Assembly: GCF_001577365.1 (NCBI RefSeq)
Contig: NZ_CP014513.1
Span: 2,976,001-3,040,000 of the forward strand
Origin: Frondihabitans sp. PAMC 28766
GTDB taxonomy: Bacteria; Actinomycetota; Actinomycetes; Actinomycetales; Microbacteriaceae
Reading direction: 5' to 3'
DNA length: 64,000 nucleotides
The notes below the pieces were generated by a model, which saw only the letters and a program-made list of their open reading frames with translations, was not told the origin of the DNA and made no database searches. Within the stretch, counting starts at the first letter, position 1. Each line of letters opens with the position of its first letter. Of the stretch, positions 37,201 through 45,552 are shown piece after piece. Made by a program: the position numbers and the translations under genes.

Positions 37201-37748
37201 CCGAGGATGCTGACAACCAGCTCGACTTCGACGTCGACGAGTCCGCATCGGTGCCGGTCGGCACGCCCGACGTGTCGACGCGCGAGCGGGTCAGCGACGA
37301 GCTCGACATCCTCTCGATGGAGGTGTCCGAGCATGTCGTCGAGAGCTACCGCCCGATGCTCGACGCCCTCGGGGTGACGCGGGCCGCTGACCTTCGCGAC
37401 CACTGGAACGGCACACGGGTGCTCGTCGCCGGCATCCGCATCGCCACGCAGACCCCGCCGATGAAGAGCGGCAAGCGCGTCGTGTTCATCAGTCTCGACG
37501 ACGGCTCGGGGTGCTCCGACTCCACCTTCTTCGAAGAGGCGCAACAGCGAGCCGGGTCGCTGCTCTTCGGCACCAAGCTGATGCTGATCCAGGGCCGAAC
37601 CCGTCGCACCGGCGAGCGGGGCATCTCGCTCGAGGCCGAGAACGCGTGGGATCTCAAGACGCTCTGGCGCGACTGGAAGGCGGGCCGCCTCGAAACCGGC
37701 GCCCTGGGCGACGCGGGCGCCGACGCCGACGCCGACCTCGTAGGGTGA
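34296..37748 (+). CDS. dnaE2: Error-prone DNA polymerase DnaE2
   Basis: SOS-induced C-family polymerase for mutagenic translesion synthesis, normally working with ImuA'/ImuB; 1150 residues. An N-terminal PHP domain begins FTHLHVASSFSAHFG, palm-domain catalytic aspartates lie in LPDIDIDVE (about 430), and HISMHPCGVIL and FRPGPMKGNMI are typical blocks. A helix-hairpin-helix and OB-fold region follows. GTG 34296 has GGAG just upstream. Two in-frame long shadows on other frames were ignored. The perfect SOS box upstream supports the role. Confidence 0.95.
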   Translation: MSFTHLHVASSFSAHFGTASPLELAGHVASHGADAAAITDRDGLYGAIRHINACKVAGIDPIVGVELGVSPEATASSSTTRQRTAAETDRVVVLAHGRIDGAGWASMCRLISAAHGRATRKVSGSANSVATIAHSRIRAFLVGEDGATGTVLLGPDSDVGRAVARGEHSVALALLADWCAMVPGGIVIEVVCHFTEPGESRSLRHASRMLELADQTGVPAILTNAVRYRDPDGAVTADVLDAAGHLQALGTFLPQPNAQAWLKGPGEMRELALQIAGSSSLDRSAAEAMLRATEELADRCRLDPDGDLGWRRAKVPELSAIGVEGDPNVVLQRRAEAGITERFGDVSMSKREQIERRMRDELQTITGFGFAGYFLTVADVSKMMREMRVRNAARGSGAGSLVTYLLRISNVDPLEHDLLFERFLGNKRETLPDIDIDVESARRHEVYRAIFDRYGSNRVTLMSMQSTYRGRGAVRDAGLALGLDEHQIDLVANNVWRSNARDMRQALDEKPELREIAQLVKTNDQINLLVDLTERLDRLPRHISMHPCGVILGDSDLLSMTPVQPSGMGLPMSQFDKHDMNDAGLLKLDVLGVRMQSSLAFALDEIERVNGPRTAVAGALPIDVPYINREGRIELDAIPHDDEPTFEAIRTTHTLGMFQIESPGQRELIGKMQPDLYEDLIADISLFRPGPMKGNMIAPYLDTKHGFQQADYVHPSFAPFLQDSYGVVIYHEHVLRILHATMRISLAEADEMRRQMTKRDDLEDEFRQKTKANVDEKGRRRYTDKEIDRIWAVLKGFGSFGFCKAHGAAFALPTYQSAWLKTHYPAEFLAGILTHDPGMYPKRLLLTEARRMGIPVLPLDVNASDEVFHVERVRPPRTPIARSYPGDLGIRLSLIDVQGISENELTRVIENRPYTSIADFYQRATPSRRLLLRLAQVGALDSVAGPGRTRGDVVARVRQLIGRTTRPKTEDADNQLDFDVDESASVPVGTPDVSTRERVSDELDILSMEVSEHVVESYRPMLDALGVTRAADLRDHWNGTRVLVAGIRIATQTPPMKSGKRVVFISLDDGSGCSDSTFFEEAQQRAGSLLFGTKLMLIQGRTRRTGERGISLEAENAWDLKTLWRDWKAGRLETGALGDAGADADADLVG

Positions 37749-37752
37749 GGCC

Positions 37753-37863
37753 ATGCCGCTCGCCCGGCGTTCGGACAAGCCACTGCGTCGCGTCGCGATG
37801 TCCGAATCGCGGGCCTACGGCCGGCCGTCGCCCGGCCACCACGAGGCGCGCGAAGTAGGGTGA
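37753..37863 (+). CDS. Possible 36-residue basic small protein
   Basis: An ATG 4 nt after the dnaE2 stop opens 36 codons (MPLARRSDKPLRRV start), ending 5 nt before the next gene. The peptide is rich in Arg, Pro and His. The junction sequence GTAGGGTGAG occurs at both ends (37740-37749 and 37855-37864). There is no family match I can name, and it may be noise in a high-GC gap. Confidence 0.3.
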   Translation: MPLARRSDKPLRRVAMSESRAYGRPSPGHHEAREVG

Positions 37864-37868
37864 GCGGC

Positions 37869-38912
37869 ATGAGCGATCAGGCGACCAGCGACACGAGTGA
37901 GAGCACCCCGGGCAGCTACGTCACCCCCGGCCAGGAGTACACCCGCGACACCAACTACATCGAAGACCGCATCACCCGCGACGCGGTCGACGGGTGGCCC
38001 GTCGAAGCCGGCCGCTACCGGCTCGTCGCCGCCCGCGCCTGCCCCTGGGCGAACCGCTCTGTCATCTCGCGTCGGCTGCTCGGCCTCGAGGATGCCATCT
38101 CGCTCGGGCTGCCGGGCCCGACGCACGACGCGCGCAGCTGGACCTTCGATCTCGACCCGGGCGGCCTCGATCCTGTGCTCGGAATCCACTGGCTGCAGGA
38201 GGCGTTCTTCAAGCGCACGCCCGACTACCCGCGCGGCATCACGGTGCCGGCGATCGTCGACATCCCGACCGGCAAGGTCGTCACGAACAACTTCCCGCAG
38301 ATCACCCTCGACTTCGCCACCGAGTGGGAGGGGTTCTACCGCGATGGCGCGCCCGACCTCTACCCCGTGCACCTCCGCGACGAGATCGACGACGTCGCCG
38401 AGGTGATCTTCCGCGACGTCAACAACGGCGTCTACCGGGCAGGCTTCGCCGGGTCGCAGGGCAGCTACGAACGCGCCTACACGCGCCTCTTCGACCGGCT
38501 CGACTGGCTCGAGCATCGACTCGAGACGCAGCGCTACCTGGTCGGCGACACCATCACCGAGGCCGACATCCGCCTGTTCACGACGCTCGCCCGCTTCGAT
38601 GCCGTCTATCACGGCCACTTCAAGTGCAATCGCAACAAGCTCGACGAGATGCCGGCGCTCTGGGCCTATGCCCGCGACCTCTTCCAGACCTCCGGCTTCG
38701 GCGACACCATCGACTTCGAGCAGATCAAGCGGCACTACTACATCGTGCAGAGCGACATCAACCCGACCGGGATCGTGCCTCTCGGCCCCGACCCGCGCGG
38801 CTGGCTCACGCCGCACGGCCGCGAAGACCTGGGCGGGCGCCCGTTCGGCGACGGCACTCCCCCGGCGCCCCCGCGTGCGGGCGAAGAGGTGCCGCCCATC
38901 TTGGCGGCCTGA
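37869..38912 (+). CDS. Glutathionyl-hydroquinone reductase-like (ECM4/Xi-class GST) protein
   Basis: 347 residues of the Xi glutathione-transferase family. The catalytic cysteine is in ARACPWANRSVI near residue 58, followed by NNFPQIT and the C-terminal helical domain with RYLVGDTITEADIRLFTTL and the conserved YHGHFKCN. Family members reduce glutathionyl-hydroquinones; actinobacteria mostly use mycothiol, so the thiol partner may differ. A DksA-type gene follows 5 nt downstream. Confidence 0.88.
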   Translation: MSDQATSDTSESTPGSYVTPGQEYTRDTNYIEDRITRDAVDGWPVEAGRYRLVAARACPWANRSVISRRLLGLEDAISLGLPGPTHDARSWTFDLDPGGLDPVLGIHWLQEAFFKRTPDYPRGITVPAIVDIPTGKVVTNNFPQITLDFATEWEGFYRDGAPDLYPVHLRDEIDDVAEVIFRDVNNGVYRAGFAGSQGSYERAYTRLFDRLDWLEHRLETQRYLVGDTITEADIRLFTTLARFDAVYHGHFKCNRNKLDEMPALWAYARDLFQTSGFGDTIDFEQIKRHYYIVQSDINPTGIVPLGPDPRGWLTPHGREDLGGRPFGDGTPPAPPRAGEEVPPILAA

Positions 38913-38917
38913 GAGGT

Positions 38918-39283
38918 GTGACCACTCCAACCGAACCGACACCGCAGGATCCGACGACCCGCGCCCGCCTCGAGACCGTGCGCGACGAGGCGCTCGCCTT
39001 GGCGGCCCAACTGCAGCGCGACATGGTGGCGGTCTCGGAGGCCCGCGACGCGTCGAACGTCGACGACGAGCACGACCCCGAGGGCTCGACGATCGCGTTC
39101 GAGCGGTCGCAGCTCGAGGCGATCCGGCGGTCGACGCTGGATCGTGCCGCAGAGGCGGCGAATGCGCTCGACCGGCTGTTCGGCGGCCAGTACGGCTTCT
39201 GCCTCAACTGCGGCCGCCCCATCGCCGCCGCGCGTCTGGAGGCTCGCCCGATGGCCGCGCTCTGCCTCGACTGCGCGAGCTGA
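38918..39283 (+). CDS. TraR/DksA-type C4 zinc-finger protein
   Basis: 121 residues from GTG 38918. A coiled-coil-prone N-terminal helix pair is followed by a zinc finger formed by CLNC and CLDC, with RPIAAARLEARP between them, as in the TraR/DksA/RbpA-like group. Such proteins reach into the RNA polymerase secondary channel or are small redox-linked regulators. The start, 5 nt after the previous stop, implies co-transcription. Confidence 0.8.
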   Translation: MTTPTEPTPQDPTTRARLETVRDEALALAAQLQRDMVAVSEARDASNVDDEHDPEGSTIAFERSQLEAIRRSTLDRAAEAANALDRLFGGQYGFCLNCGRPIAAARLEARPMAALCLDCAS

Positions 39284-39525
39284 GGTTTCTCGCCGTCGGC
39301 GGCACCCGCGTTTCGGCCGACGTCTCAGCGCCGCGGCGCGGGGAGCACAGCCGAAAGCCCGGGCGTCGCCGCGGCGCCACGGGGCCGCGGCGCCGCGGCG
39401 CCACGGCAGTGAGTTCGCTCATCGCACCAGCCTGCGCTCTTTCGCAGCGCGGGGTCGCGACGTAGGATTTTGGCAGAATCCGCGGCGCCCGACGCGCGGA
39501 GTGCAATCGACGACGATTGGCATTC
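39284..39525. other. Intergenic region upstream of the GAF regulator
   Basis: No gene is seen in these 242 bp. It contains GC-rich overlapping palindromes around GCCGCGGCGCC (about 39370-39405) and a dyad GGATT/AATCC at 39465-39481 that could be an operator. TAGGAT inside the dyad (39463-39468) could also be a -10. Confidence 0.35.
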
Positions 39526-40797
39526 ATGGCAGTGAGCGAGACATCGATCAGTCCGTGGCTCTCCTCGGCCGAAGGAGGGTCCGTCTCCCCTGTCGCTCGG
39601 CGGCTCGTGGCGGAGTCGTGGGAGCGCGCCCTCAAGCGCAAGCTCGATCCCGAGCGGCTGCTGGCCGAGCTCGAACTGCCCGAGGACGACGTCGATTCGT
39701 ACCGCCGTGACCACCCGCTGTCGCTGCTGCTGCCCGTCGTGCGCAAGCTGCTGTTGAAGGACATCGAGGGGTCCGGCCTGATCGTCGCTGTCGGCGACGA
39801 GTACGGGCGACTGCTCTGGGTCGAGGGCGATCACGAGGCGAAGCGCTCTGCTGAGGACATGCGCTTCGTCGAGGGGGCCGGCTGGGCCGAGAGCCGAGTG
39901 GGCACCTCGGCTCCCGGCACCGCCCTGGTGCTCGACCACGGCGTGCAGATTCGCGGCGAAGAGCACTTCAACCGGATGGTGCAGCAGTGGAGCTGCACGG
40001 CGGTGCCGATCCACGACCCGGTCAGCCGCACCGTCCTGGGCTTCCTCGACATCACCGGCGACGAACGCGCCGTCGGCCCGCACACCCTTCCGCTGCTCGA
40101 GGCGACCGCCGCAGCGATGGAGGCCGAGCTCATGGTGGCGAAGCTTCGGGCCACACCCCCGCGGTCGACCGCGGCGAGAGGCCGCATCGCCAGCGCCACG
40201 CCGCACAAAGCGACAGCGGCGAGCCTCGCGACCCTCGGCCGCGACGTCGCCCTGATCTCGGACGGCCGCAGGATCGTCTCGCTCAGCGCCCGGCACAGCG
40301 AGCTGATGACCCTGCTCAGCTGGCACCCGCGCGGCCTGTCGGCCGAAGAGCTGGCGCAGCTCACCTACGGCGACTCGGGTGTGGTGCTGACCCTTCGCGC
40401 GGAGATGGTGCGCCTGCGCCACGCGCTCGAGTCGCTGGATCCTCGTCTGGCCCCGCTCTCTCGCCCGTACCGGTTGCTGAACCCGCTCGACACCGACATC
40501 TCGCGCGTCGTCGCCCTGCTCGACCGGGGCGCGCACCGGCGGGCCGTCGAGGCGTTCACCGGGCCCGTGCTGCCGAATTCGACGGCGCCGGGGATCGAGG
40601 AGATCCGCGACAGTCTGTCGACCCGGGTGCGCGAGTCGCTGCTCGCCGACGCGTCGGTCGACGTGCTGCTCGACTACGCGGCGACGTCAGGAGACTGCGA
40701 CCGCGACATCCTGATGGCGGCCCTCGCGATGCTGCCGCCGAAGTCGCCGAGACGTGCCGGAGTCGTGGCTCGCATCGAGCTGCTCGACCGCGCCTGA
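39526..40797 (+). CDS. GAF-domain transcriptional regulator, probable activator of the adjacent aldehyde dehydrogenase
   Basis: 423 residues. The N-terminal half resembles the GAF sensor of AcoR-type regulators (GAGWAESRVGTSAPGTAL, VQIRGEEHFN, CTAVPIHDPVSRTVLGFLDIT), but there is no sigma-54 ATPase domain. The C-terminal half has a winged-helix-like region (LLSWHPRGLSAEELAQLTYGD) and a helical tail. Genes of this type sit next to acetaldehyde-type dehydrogenases in many actinobacteria, as here, where the dehydrogenase begins 138 bp downstream. Confidence 0.75.
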   Translation: MAVSETSISPWLSSAEGGSVSPVARRLVAESWERALKRKLDPERLLAELELPEDDVDSYRRDHPLSLLLPVVRKLLLKDIEGSGLIVAVGDEYGRLLWVEGDHEAKRSAEDMRFVEGAGWAESRVGTSAPGTALVLDHGVQIRGEEHFNRMVQQWSCTAVPIHDPVSRTVLGFLDITGDERAVGPHTLPLLEATAAAMEAELMVAKLRATPPRSTAARGRIASATPHKATAASLATLGRDVALISDGRRIVSLSARHSELMTLLSWHPRGLSAEELAQLTYGDSGVVLTLRAEMVRLRHALESLDPRLAPLSRPYRLLNPLDTDISRVVALLDRGAHRRAVEAFTGPVLPNSTAPGIEEIRDSLSTRVRESLLADASVDVLLDYAATSGDCDRDILMAALAMLPPKSPRRAGVVARIELLDRA

Positions 40798-40884
40798 CCG
40801 GCGATTTCGAGCAACACGCCTGCTCCCCGCGACACCCGTCGCCCGCAACCCTCCGCAACCTCGACGCGCCTACCTTTCGGGTGA

Positions 40885-40903
40885 GCCCGAGTGACCCTCG
40901 GGC
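40885..40903. promoter_or_regulatory. Dyad in the aldehyde dehydrogenase promoter
   Basis: GCCCGAG (40885-40891) and CTCGGGC (40897-40903) form a perfect 7-bp inverted repeat with a 5-bp centre, just after a TACCTT (40871-40876) that could be a -10. It is a candidate operator for the upstream GAF regulator. Confidence 0.4.
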
Positions 40904-40935
40904 GCCCAGACAACGACGTCGAAAGGGATGCGGCC

Positions 40936-42476
<1,541 letters not shown>

Positions 42477-42477
<1 letters not shown>

Positions 42478-42917
42478 TGGACACCGAGTCGGCAGCGGTT
42501 CAGGAGGCCGGGGAGGCGCTGTCGCGGGTTGACGTGACACCCGCGGCAGCGGCCTTCCTCGTGGAGCTGACGGCGAAGCACGGCCCGCTGATGTTCCATC
42601 AGTCGGGCGGCTGCTGCGACGGCAGCTCGCCGATGTGCTACCCGGTCGGGTTCTTCAAGGTGGGCGCCGTCGACGTCCACCTGGGCGACCTGCACGTCGA
42701 CGGCCTCGATCCCATCGAGGTCTTCATGTCGCGCAGCCAGTTCGAGTACTGGAAGTACACGCACCTGACGATCGACGTCGTCGCCGGCCGTGGCGCCGGC
42801 TTCAGCGTCGAGAGCCCCGAGGGCAAGCGGTTCCTGATCCGCTCGCGAATGCTCGACGACGAAGAGCTGAAGGCCTTCGGCCTGACGGAGGCACTGGCCG
42901 CGCCGGCCGGCAGCTAG
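42477..42917 (+). CDS. DUF779 protein linked to aldehyde dehydrogenase
   Basis: 146 residues. The motif HQSGGCCDGSSPMCYP, with three cysteines, is characteristic of DUF779 and could bind a metal. Members are nearly always found next to acetaldehyde dehydrogenases, and the ATG here overlaps that gene's TGA, so the two are translationally coupled. The biochemical role is unknown; an accessory or redox-sensing role is inferred. It overlaps the convergent regulator gene by 4 bp. Confidence 0.88.
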
Positions 42918-43543
42918 TCCGTGACCTGGTCCGACGGCAGCGCGTAGACGCCGTGGCCCACCCGGGCCACGGCGCCTTTGCGCGCGAGCACCGAGAGAGT
43001 CGAGAGCACACTCGAGCGGCGGTAGTCGGGCAGCGCTGCCACGATCTCGGCGGTGGTTGCAGGGCCCGGCCGCAGGATGCCCGGGATCCTGCTCGCCAGA
43101 GAGTCGTCAGCCGGGCCCGCGTCGCCCACCTGGGCCTCGGCCCCCGATGATTCGGCCGCGTACTCGCGACGCGCCTCGTCCAGGCTCTCGGCCGAGACGT
43201 GCGCCACGGCGCCCACAGCCTTCGCGTACGGCGCCAGGGTCAACGACTTGCCGACCCGGTTGTACACGTTGGACGCACTCGTGCCCTCGTGCGCGGCGAT
43301 CTCAGGATACGAGGCTCCGCCCAGCAGCAGCACCGCCTCGCCTTCGAGCCCCAGCCACTGCCCGAGGCGTGCGATCTCCCACCCCGCCGTGGTGACGGCC
43401 GACCCCCAGACCTCGATGTCGTCAGCGTGCTCGGCGGTCAGTCGCCCCAGATCGTCGAGGAGCCCCTGGATGCTCTCGCGGGCGTCGGCCACGATCTCGG
43501 CGGTGAACCGGGGCGGCGTGCGAAGTTTGATCGATCGTGACAT
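42914..43543 (-). CDS. Predicted DNA-binding protein with two helix-turn-helix regions
   Basis: 209 residues, not assigned to a family. The middle part reads LLLGGASYPEIAAHEGTSAS followed by NVYNRVGKSL, a plausible helix-turn-helix. The C-terminal 55 residues resemble a winged helix (TTAEIVAALPDYRRSSVLST, then LARKGAVARVGHGVYAL). It is divergent from rplU. TATCCT (43551-43556) lies 7 nt before the ATG, so the mRNA is probably leaderless. Target and ligand are unknown. Confidence 0.6.
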   Translation of the reverse strand: MSRSIKLRTPPRFTAEIVADARESIQGLLDDLGRLTAEHADDIEVWGSAVTTAGWEIARLGQWLGLEGEAVLLLGGASYPEIAAHEGTSASNVYNRVGKSLTLAPYAKAVGAVAHVSAESLDEARREYAAESSGAEAQVGDAGPADDSLASRIPGILRPGPATTAEIVAALPDYRRSSVLSTLSVLARKGAVARVGHGVYALPSDQVTD

Positions 43544-43608
43544 TTGTGAAAGGATAGCGAAGTTGCCCGGCGACCCGGGCACACTCATTCTTCCCTTTTG
43601 GAGTTCCC

Positions 43609-43920
43609 ATGGCTTTCGCTATTGTGCGTGCCGGTGGTCGTCAAGAGAAGGTCGAGGTGGGCACGATCGTGACCGTCGACCGTCTCAAGGCGAATGCCAG
43701 CGACACCGTCTCGTTCGTTCCCGTCCTGCACGTCGACGGCGACACGATCCTGTCGGGTGACGCGCTGTCGAAGGTCACGGTCGAGGGCGAGGTTCTGAAC
43801 GACCTCCGCGGCCCGAAGATCGTGATCCAGAACTACAAGAACAAGACCGGGTACAAGCGTCGCATGGGGTTCCGTGCCGACCTGACCCGCGTCAAGATCA
43901 CGTCGATCAAGACCAAGTAG
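43609..43920 (+). CDS. rplU: 50S ribosomal protein L21
   Basis: Large-subunit protein binding 23S rRNA, 103 residues, normal length. It starts [18 protein letters not shown] and carries the C-terminal [17 protein letters not shown] block, the bL21 signature. Preceded by TTGGAGT as ribosome site and followed 13 nt later by rpmA. Confidence 0.98.
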   Translation: MAFAIVRAGGRQEKVEVGTIVTVDRLKANASDTVSFVPVLHVDGDTILSGDALSKVTVEGEVLNDLRGPKIVIQNYKNKTGYKRRMGFRADLTRVKITSIKTK

Positions 43921-43933
43921 AGGCGGCTGGACA

Positions 43934-44200
43934 ATGGCACACAAAAAGGGCGCAAGCTCCACTCGTAACGGCCGCGACTCGAACGCGCAGCGCCTCGGCG
44001 TGAAGCGCTTCGGCGGCCAGGTCGTCCTCGCGGGCGAGATCATCGTGCGTCAGCGCGGCACCCACTTCCACCCCGGTGTGAACGTGGGCCGTGGCGGCGA
44101 CGACACCCTGTTCGCCCTCGCCCCGGGCGCGGTCGAGTTCGGTGCGAAGGGCGGCCGCAAGGTCGTCAACATCGTGAGCACCGAGACCGTTTCGGCCTAA
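43934..44200 (+). CDS. rpmA: 50S ribosomal protein L27
   Basis: Large-subunit protein reaching towards the peptidyl-transferase centre, 88 residues. [20 protein letters not shown] and the [11 protein letters not shown] block are diagnostic of bL27. The N-terminus begins directly with the functional sequence, so no Firmicutes-type cleaved extension is present. The downstream terminator closes the rplU-rpmA unit. Confidence 0.98.
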   Translation: MAHKKGASSTRNGRDSNAQRLGVKRFGGQVVLAGEIIVRQRGTHFHPGVNVGRGGDDTLFALAPGAVEFGAKGGRKVVNIVSTETVSA

Positions 44201-44212
44201 CGAGGCTTCATG

Positions 44213-44244
44213 AAAACGGGCGACCGACCGGTCGCCCGTTTTTT
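44213..44244 (+). terminator. Intrinsic terminator after rpmA
   Basis: AAAACGGGCGACC pairs perfectly with GGTCGCCCGTTTT around a 4-nt loop and is followed by a run of T. The strongest textbook terminator in the window. Confidence 0.93.
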
Positions 44245-44256
44245 GCGCGTCCAACC

Positions 44257-44271
44257 ATTACGAAACGTAAT
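44257..44271. promoter_or_regulatory. Short palindrome ATTACG-AAA-CGTAAT
   Basis: A 15-bp dyad in the otherwise gene-free 283-bp stretch between rpmA and the phosphodiesterase gene. The same stretch holds TAGTGT (44322-44327) in a CGACAC/GTGTCG dyad. These could be operator and promoter for the downstream gene. Confidence 0.4.
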
Positions 44272-44483
44272 AACTCGCACAGGACTCTAACGGGGGCCTC
44301 CCCTCGCGCGACACGCCCGACTAGTGTCGAGCGGGTTGGTCTCCTTGTTCGCACATGATTCACCGACTCGCGGGTTGCAGTTCACCGTGAGCGGGCAATC
44401 CGGTGGTGGACTTGGTCACGAACACCTTGCAAGAGCGTGGGCGTCAAGTTCGCCCACGTCACAGCACACTGAATGCGAGAATC

Positions 44484-45473
44484 ATGGGCGAGCGCCCTCG
44501 ACAACAGCGCATGGCCGAACACCCTCGGCCTGACCACTTCATCCTGCACCTGAGCGATACGCATCTGATCGCGGGTGACGGCGACCTCTACGGTGATGTG
44601 GACAGCGAAGGCCGTCTCCGCCAGATCATGGCCGAGCTCGAAGACTCCGGGGCCCGCCCCGAGGCGATCGTCGTGACCGGTGACCTCGCCGACAAGGGCG
44701 AGCCGGGGGCCTATCGCAAGCTGCGCGGCCTCCTCGAGCCTGTCGCTCGTCGCCTCGGCGCGCAGATCATCTGGGCGATGGGCAACCACGACGACCGCGG
44801 CGCCTTCCGCCAAGAGCTCTTCGGGCAGATCCCGAGCGACCGCCCCGTCGACTTCGTCTACGACGTCAACGGCCTGCGCGTCATCACGATCGACACGACG
44901 GTGCCGGGCCAGCACTACGGCGAAATCACGGGCGCACAGCTCGACTGGCTGGCCGAAGAGTTGAGCACGAACGCCCCCGACGGCACGATCCTCGCCATGC
45001 ACCACCCGCCGGTGCCCAGCATCAAAGACCTCACGGTGCTCGTCGAGCTGCGCGACCAGCCGGCCCTCGCCGAGGTGCTCGAGGGCAGCGACGTGCGATC
45101 GATCATCGCCGGCCACCTGCACTTCTCGACCAACGCGATGTTCGCCGGGATCCCCGTCTCCGTCGCCTCGGCCACCTGCTACACCGCCGACCTCAACCTG
45201 CCGACGAATGCCACGCGGGGCCAGGACGGCGCTCAGGCCTACAACCTCGTGCACGTCTACCCCGACACCATCGTCAACTCGGTCGTGCCGATCGGAACGT
45301 TCGCCACCGTGGGCGAGTACGTGCCCCCGGCAGTCGTGGCCGCCCGCCTGGCCGACGCCGGCATCGTCATCCCCGCTGCTCGCCCGCGCCACCGCGCCGT
45401 CCCCGCCGACGAGCTGGTCGTGCCCACGCACGACCGCGACCTGTCGCTCACGGGCCCCATCGGCACCCTGTAA
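44484..45473 (+). CDS. Metallophosphoesterase, cyclic-nucleotide phosphodiesterase-like (CpdA type)
   Basis: 329 residues from ATG 44484; ATG 44511 and GTG 44403 are alternatives. The calcineurin-like metal-binding motifs are intact: [33 protein letters not shown] and AGHLHFST. This arrangement matches class III cyclic-nucleotide phosphodiesterases such as CpdA and mycobacterial Rv0805, which also cleave other phosphodiesters. Cytosolic, no signal peptide. It is convergent with the Stealth gene, with palindromic element copy B exactly between them. Confidence 0.86.
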   Translation: MGERPRQQRMAEHPRPDHFILHLSDTHLIAGDGDLYGDVDSEGRLRQIMAELEDSGARPEAIVVTGDLADKGEPGAYRKLRGLLEPVARRLGAQIIWAMGNHDDRGAFRQELFGQIPSDRPVDFVYDVNGLRVITIDTTVPGQHYGEITGAQLDWLAEELSTNAPDGTILAMHHPPVPSIKDLTVLVELRDQPALAEVLEGSDVRSIIAGHLHFSTNAMFAGIPVSVASATCYTADLNLPTNATRGQDGAQAYNLVHVYPDTIVNSVVPIGTFATVGEYVPPAVVAARLADAGIVIPAARPRHRAVPADELVVPTHDRDLSLTGPIGTL

Positions 45474-45482
45474 CCCGCCGAT

Positions 45483-45542
45483 CCTTACCTTTTCGGCAGG
45501 ATCTGATCGTCCAAACGGTCGGAACGTGCCGAAAAGGTAAGG
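45483..45542. repeat. 60-nt palindromic element, copy B (phosphodiesterase/Stealth gap)
   Basis: The 15-nt arm CCTTACCTTTTCGGC at 45483-45497 and its exact complement at 45528-45542; one more inner pair extends it to 16. An inner stem TCTGATCGT/ACGGTCGGA, using G-U pairs, nearly completes a long hairpin. It is separated by only about 10 bp from each flanking stop codon. Confidence 0.87.
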
Positions 45543-45552
45543 GGTAGGGGCG

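Noticed and set aside
33503..37213. Very long plus-strand frame (1236 codons) overlapping zwf and dnaE2
   Set aside because: Arg/Pro/His-rich composition and overlap with two well-supported genes mark it as a high-GC shadow.
34122..37778. Long minus-strand frame (1218 codons) antisense to dnaE2
   Set aside because: Composition (Arg, Val, Asp, His runs) and lack of family motifs; the opposite strand encodes complete DnaE2.
40868..40880. TACCTTTCGG before the aldehyde dehydrogenase as a fourth copy of the 60-nt element arm
   Set aside because: Only about 10 bases match, there is no complementary arm at the right distance, and it lies in a promoter region rather than a convergent gap.
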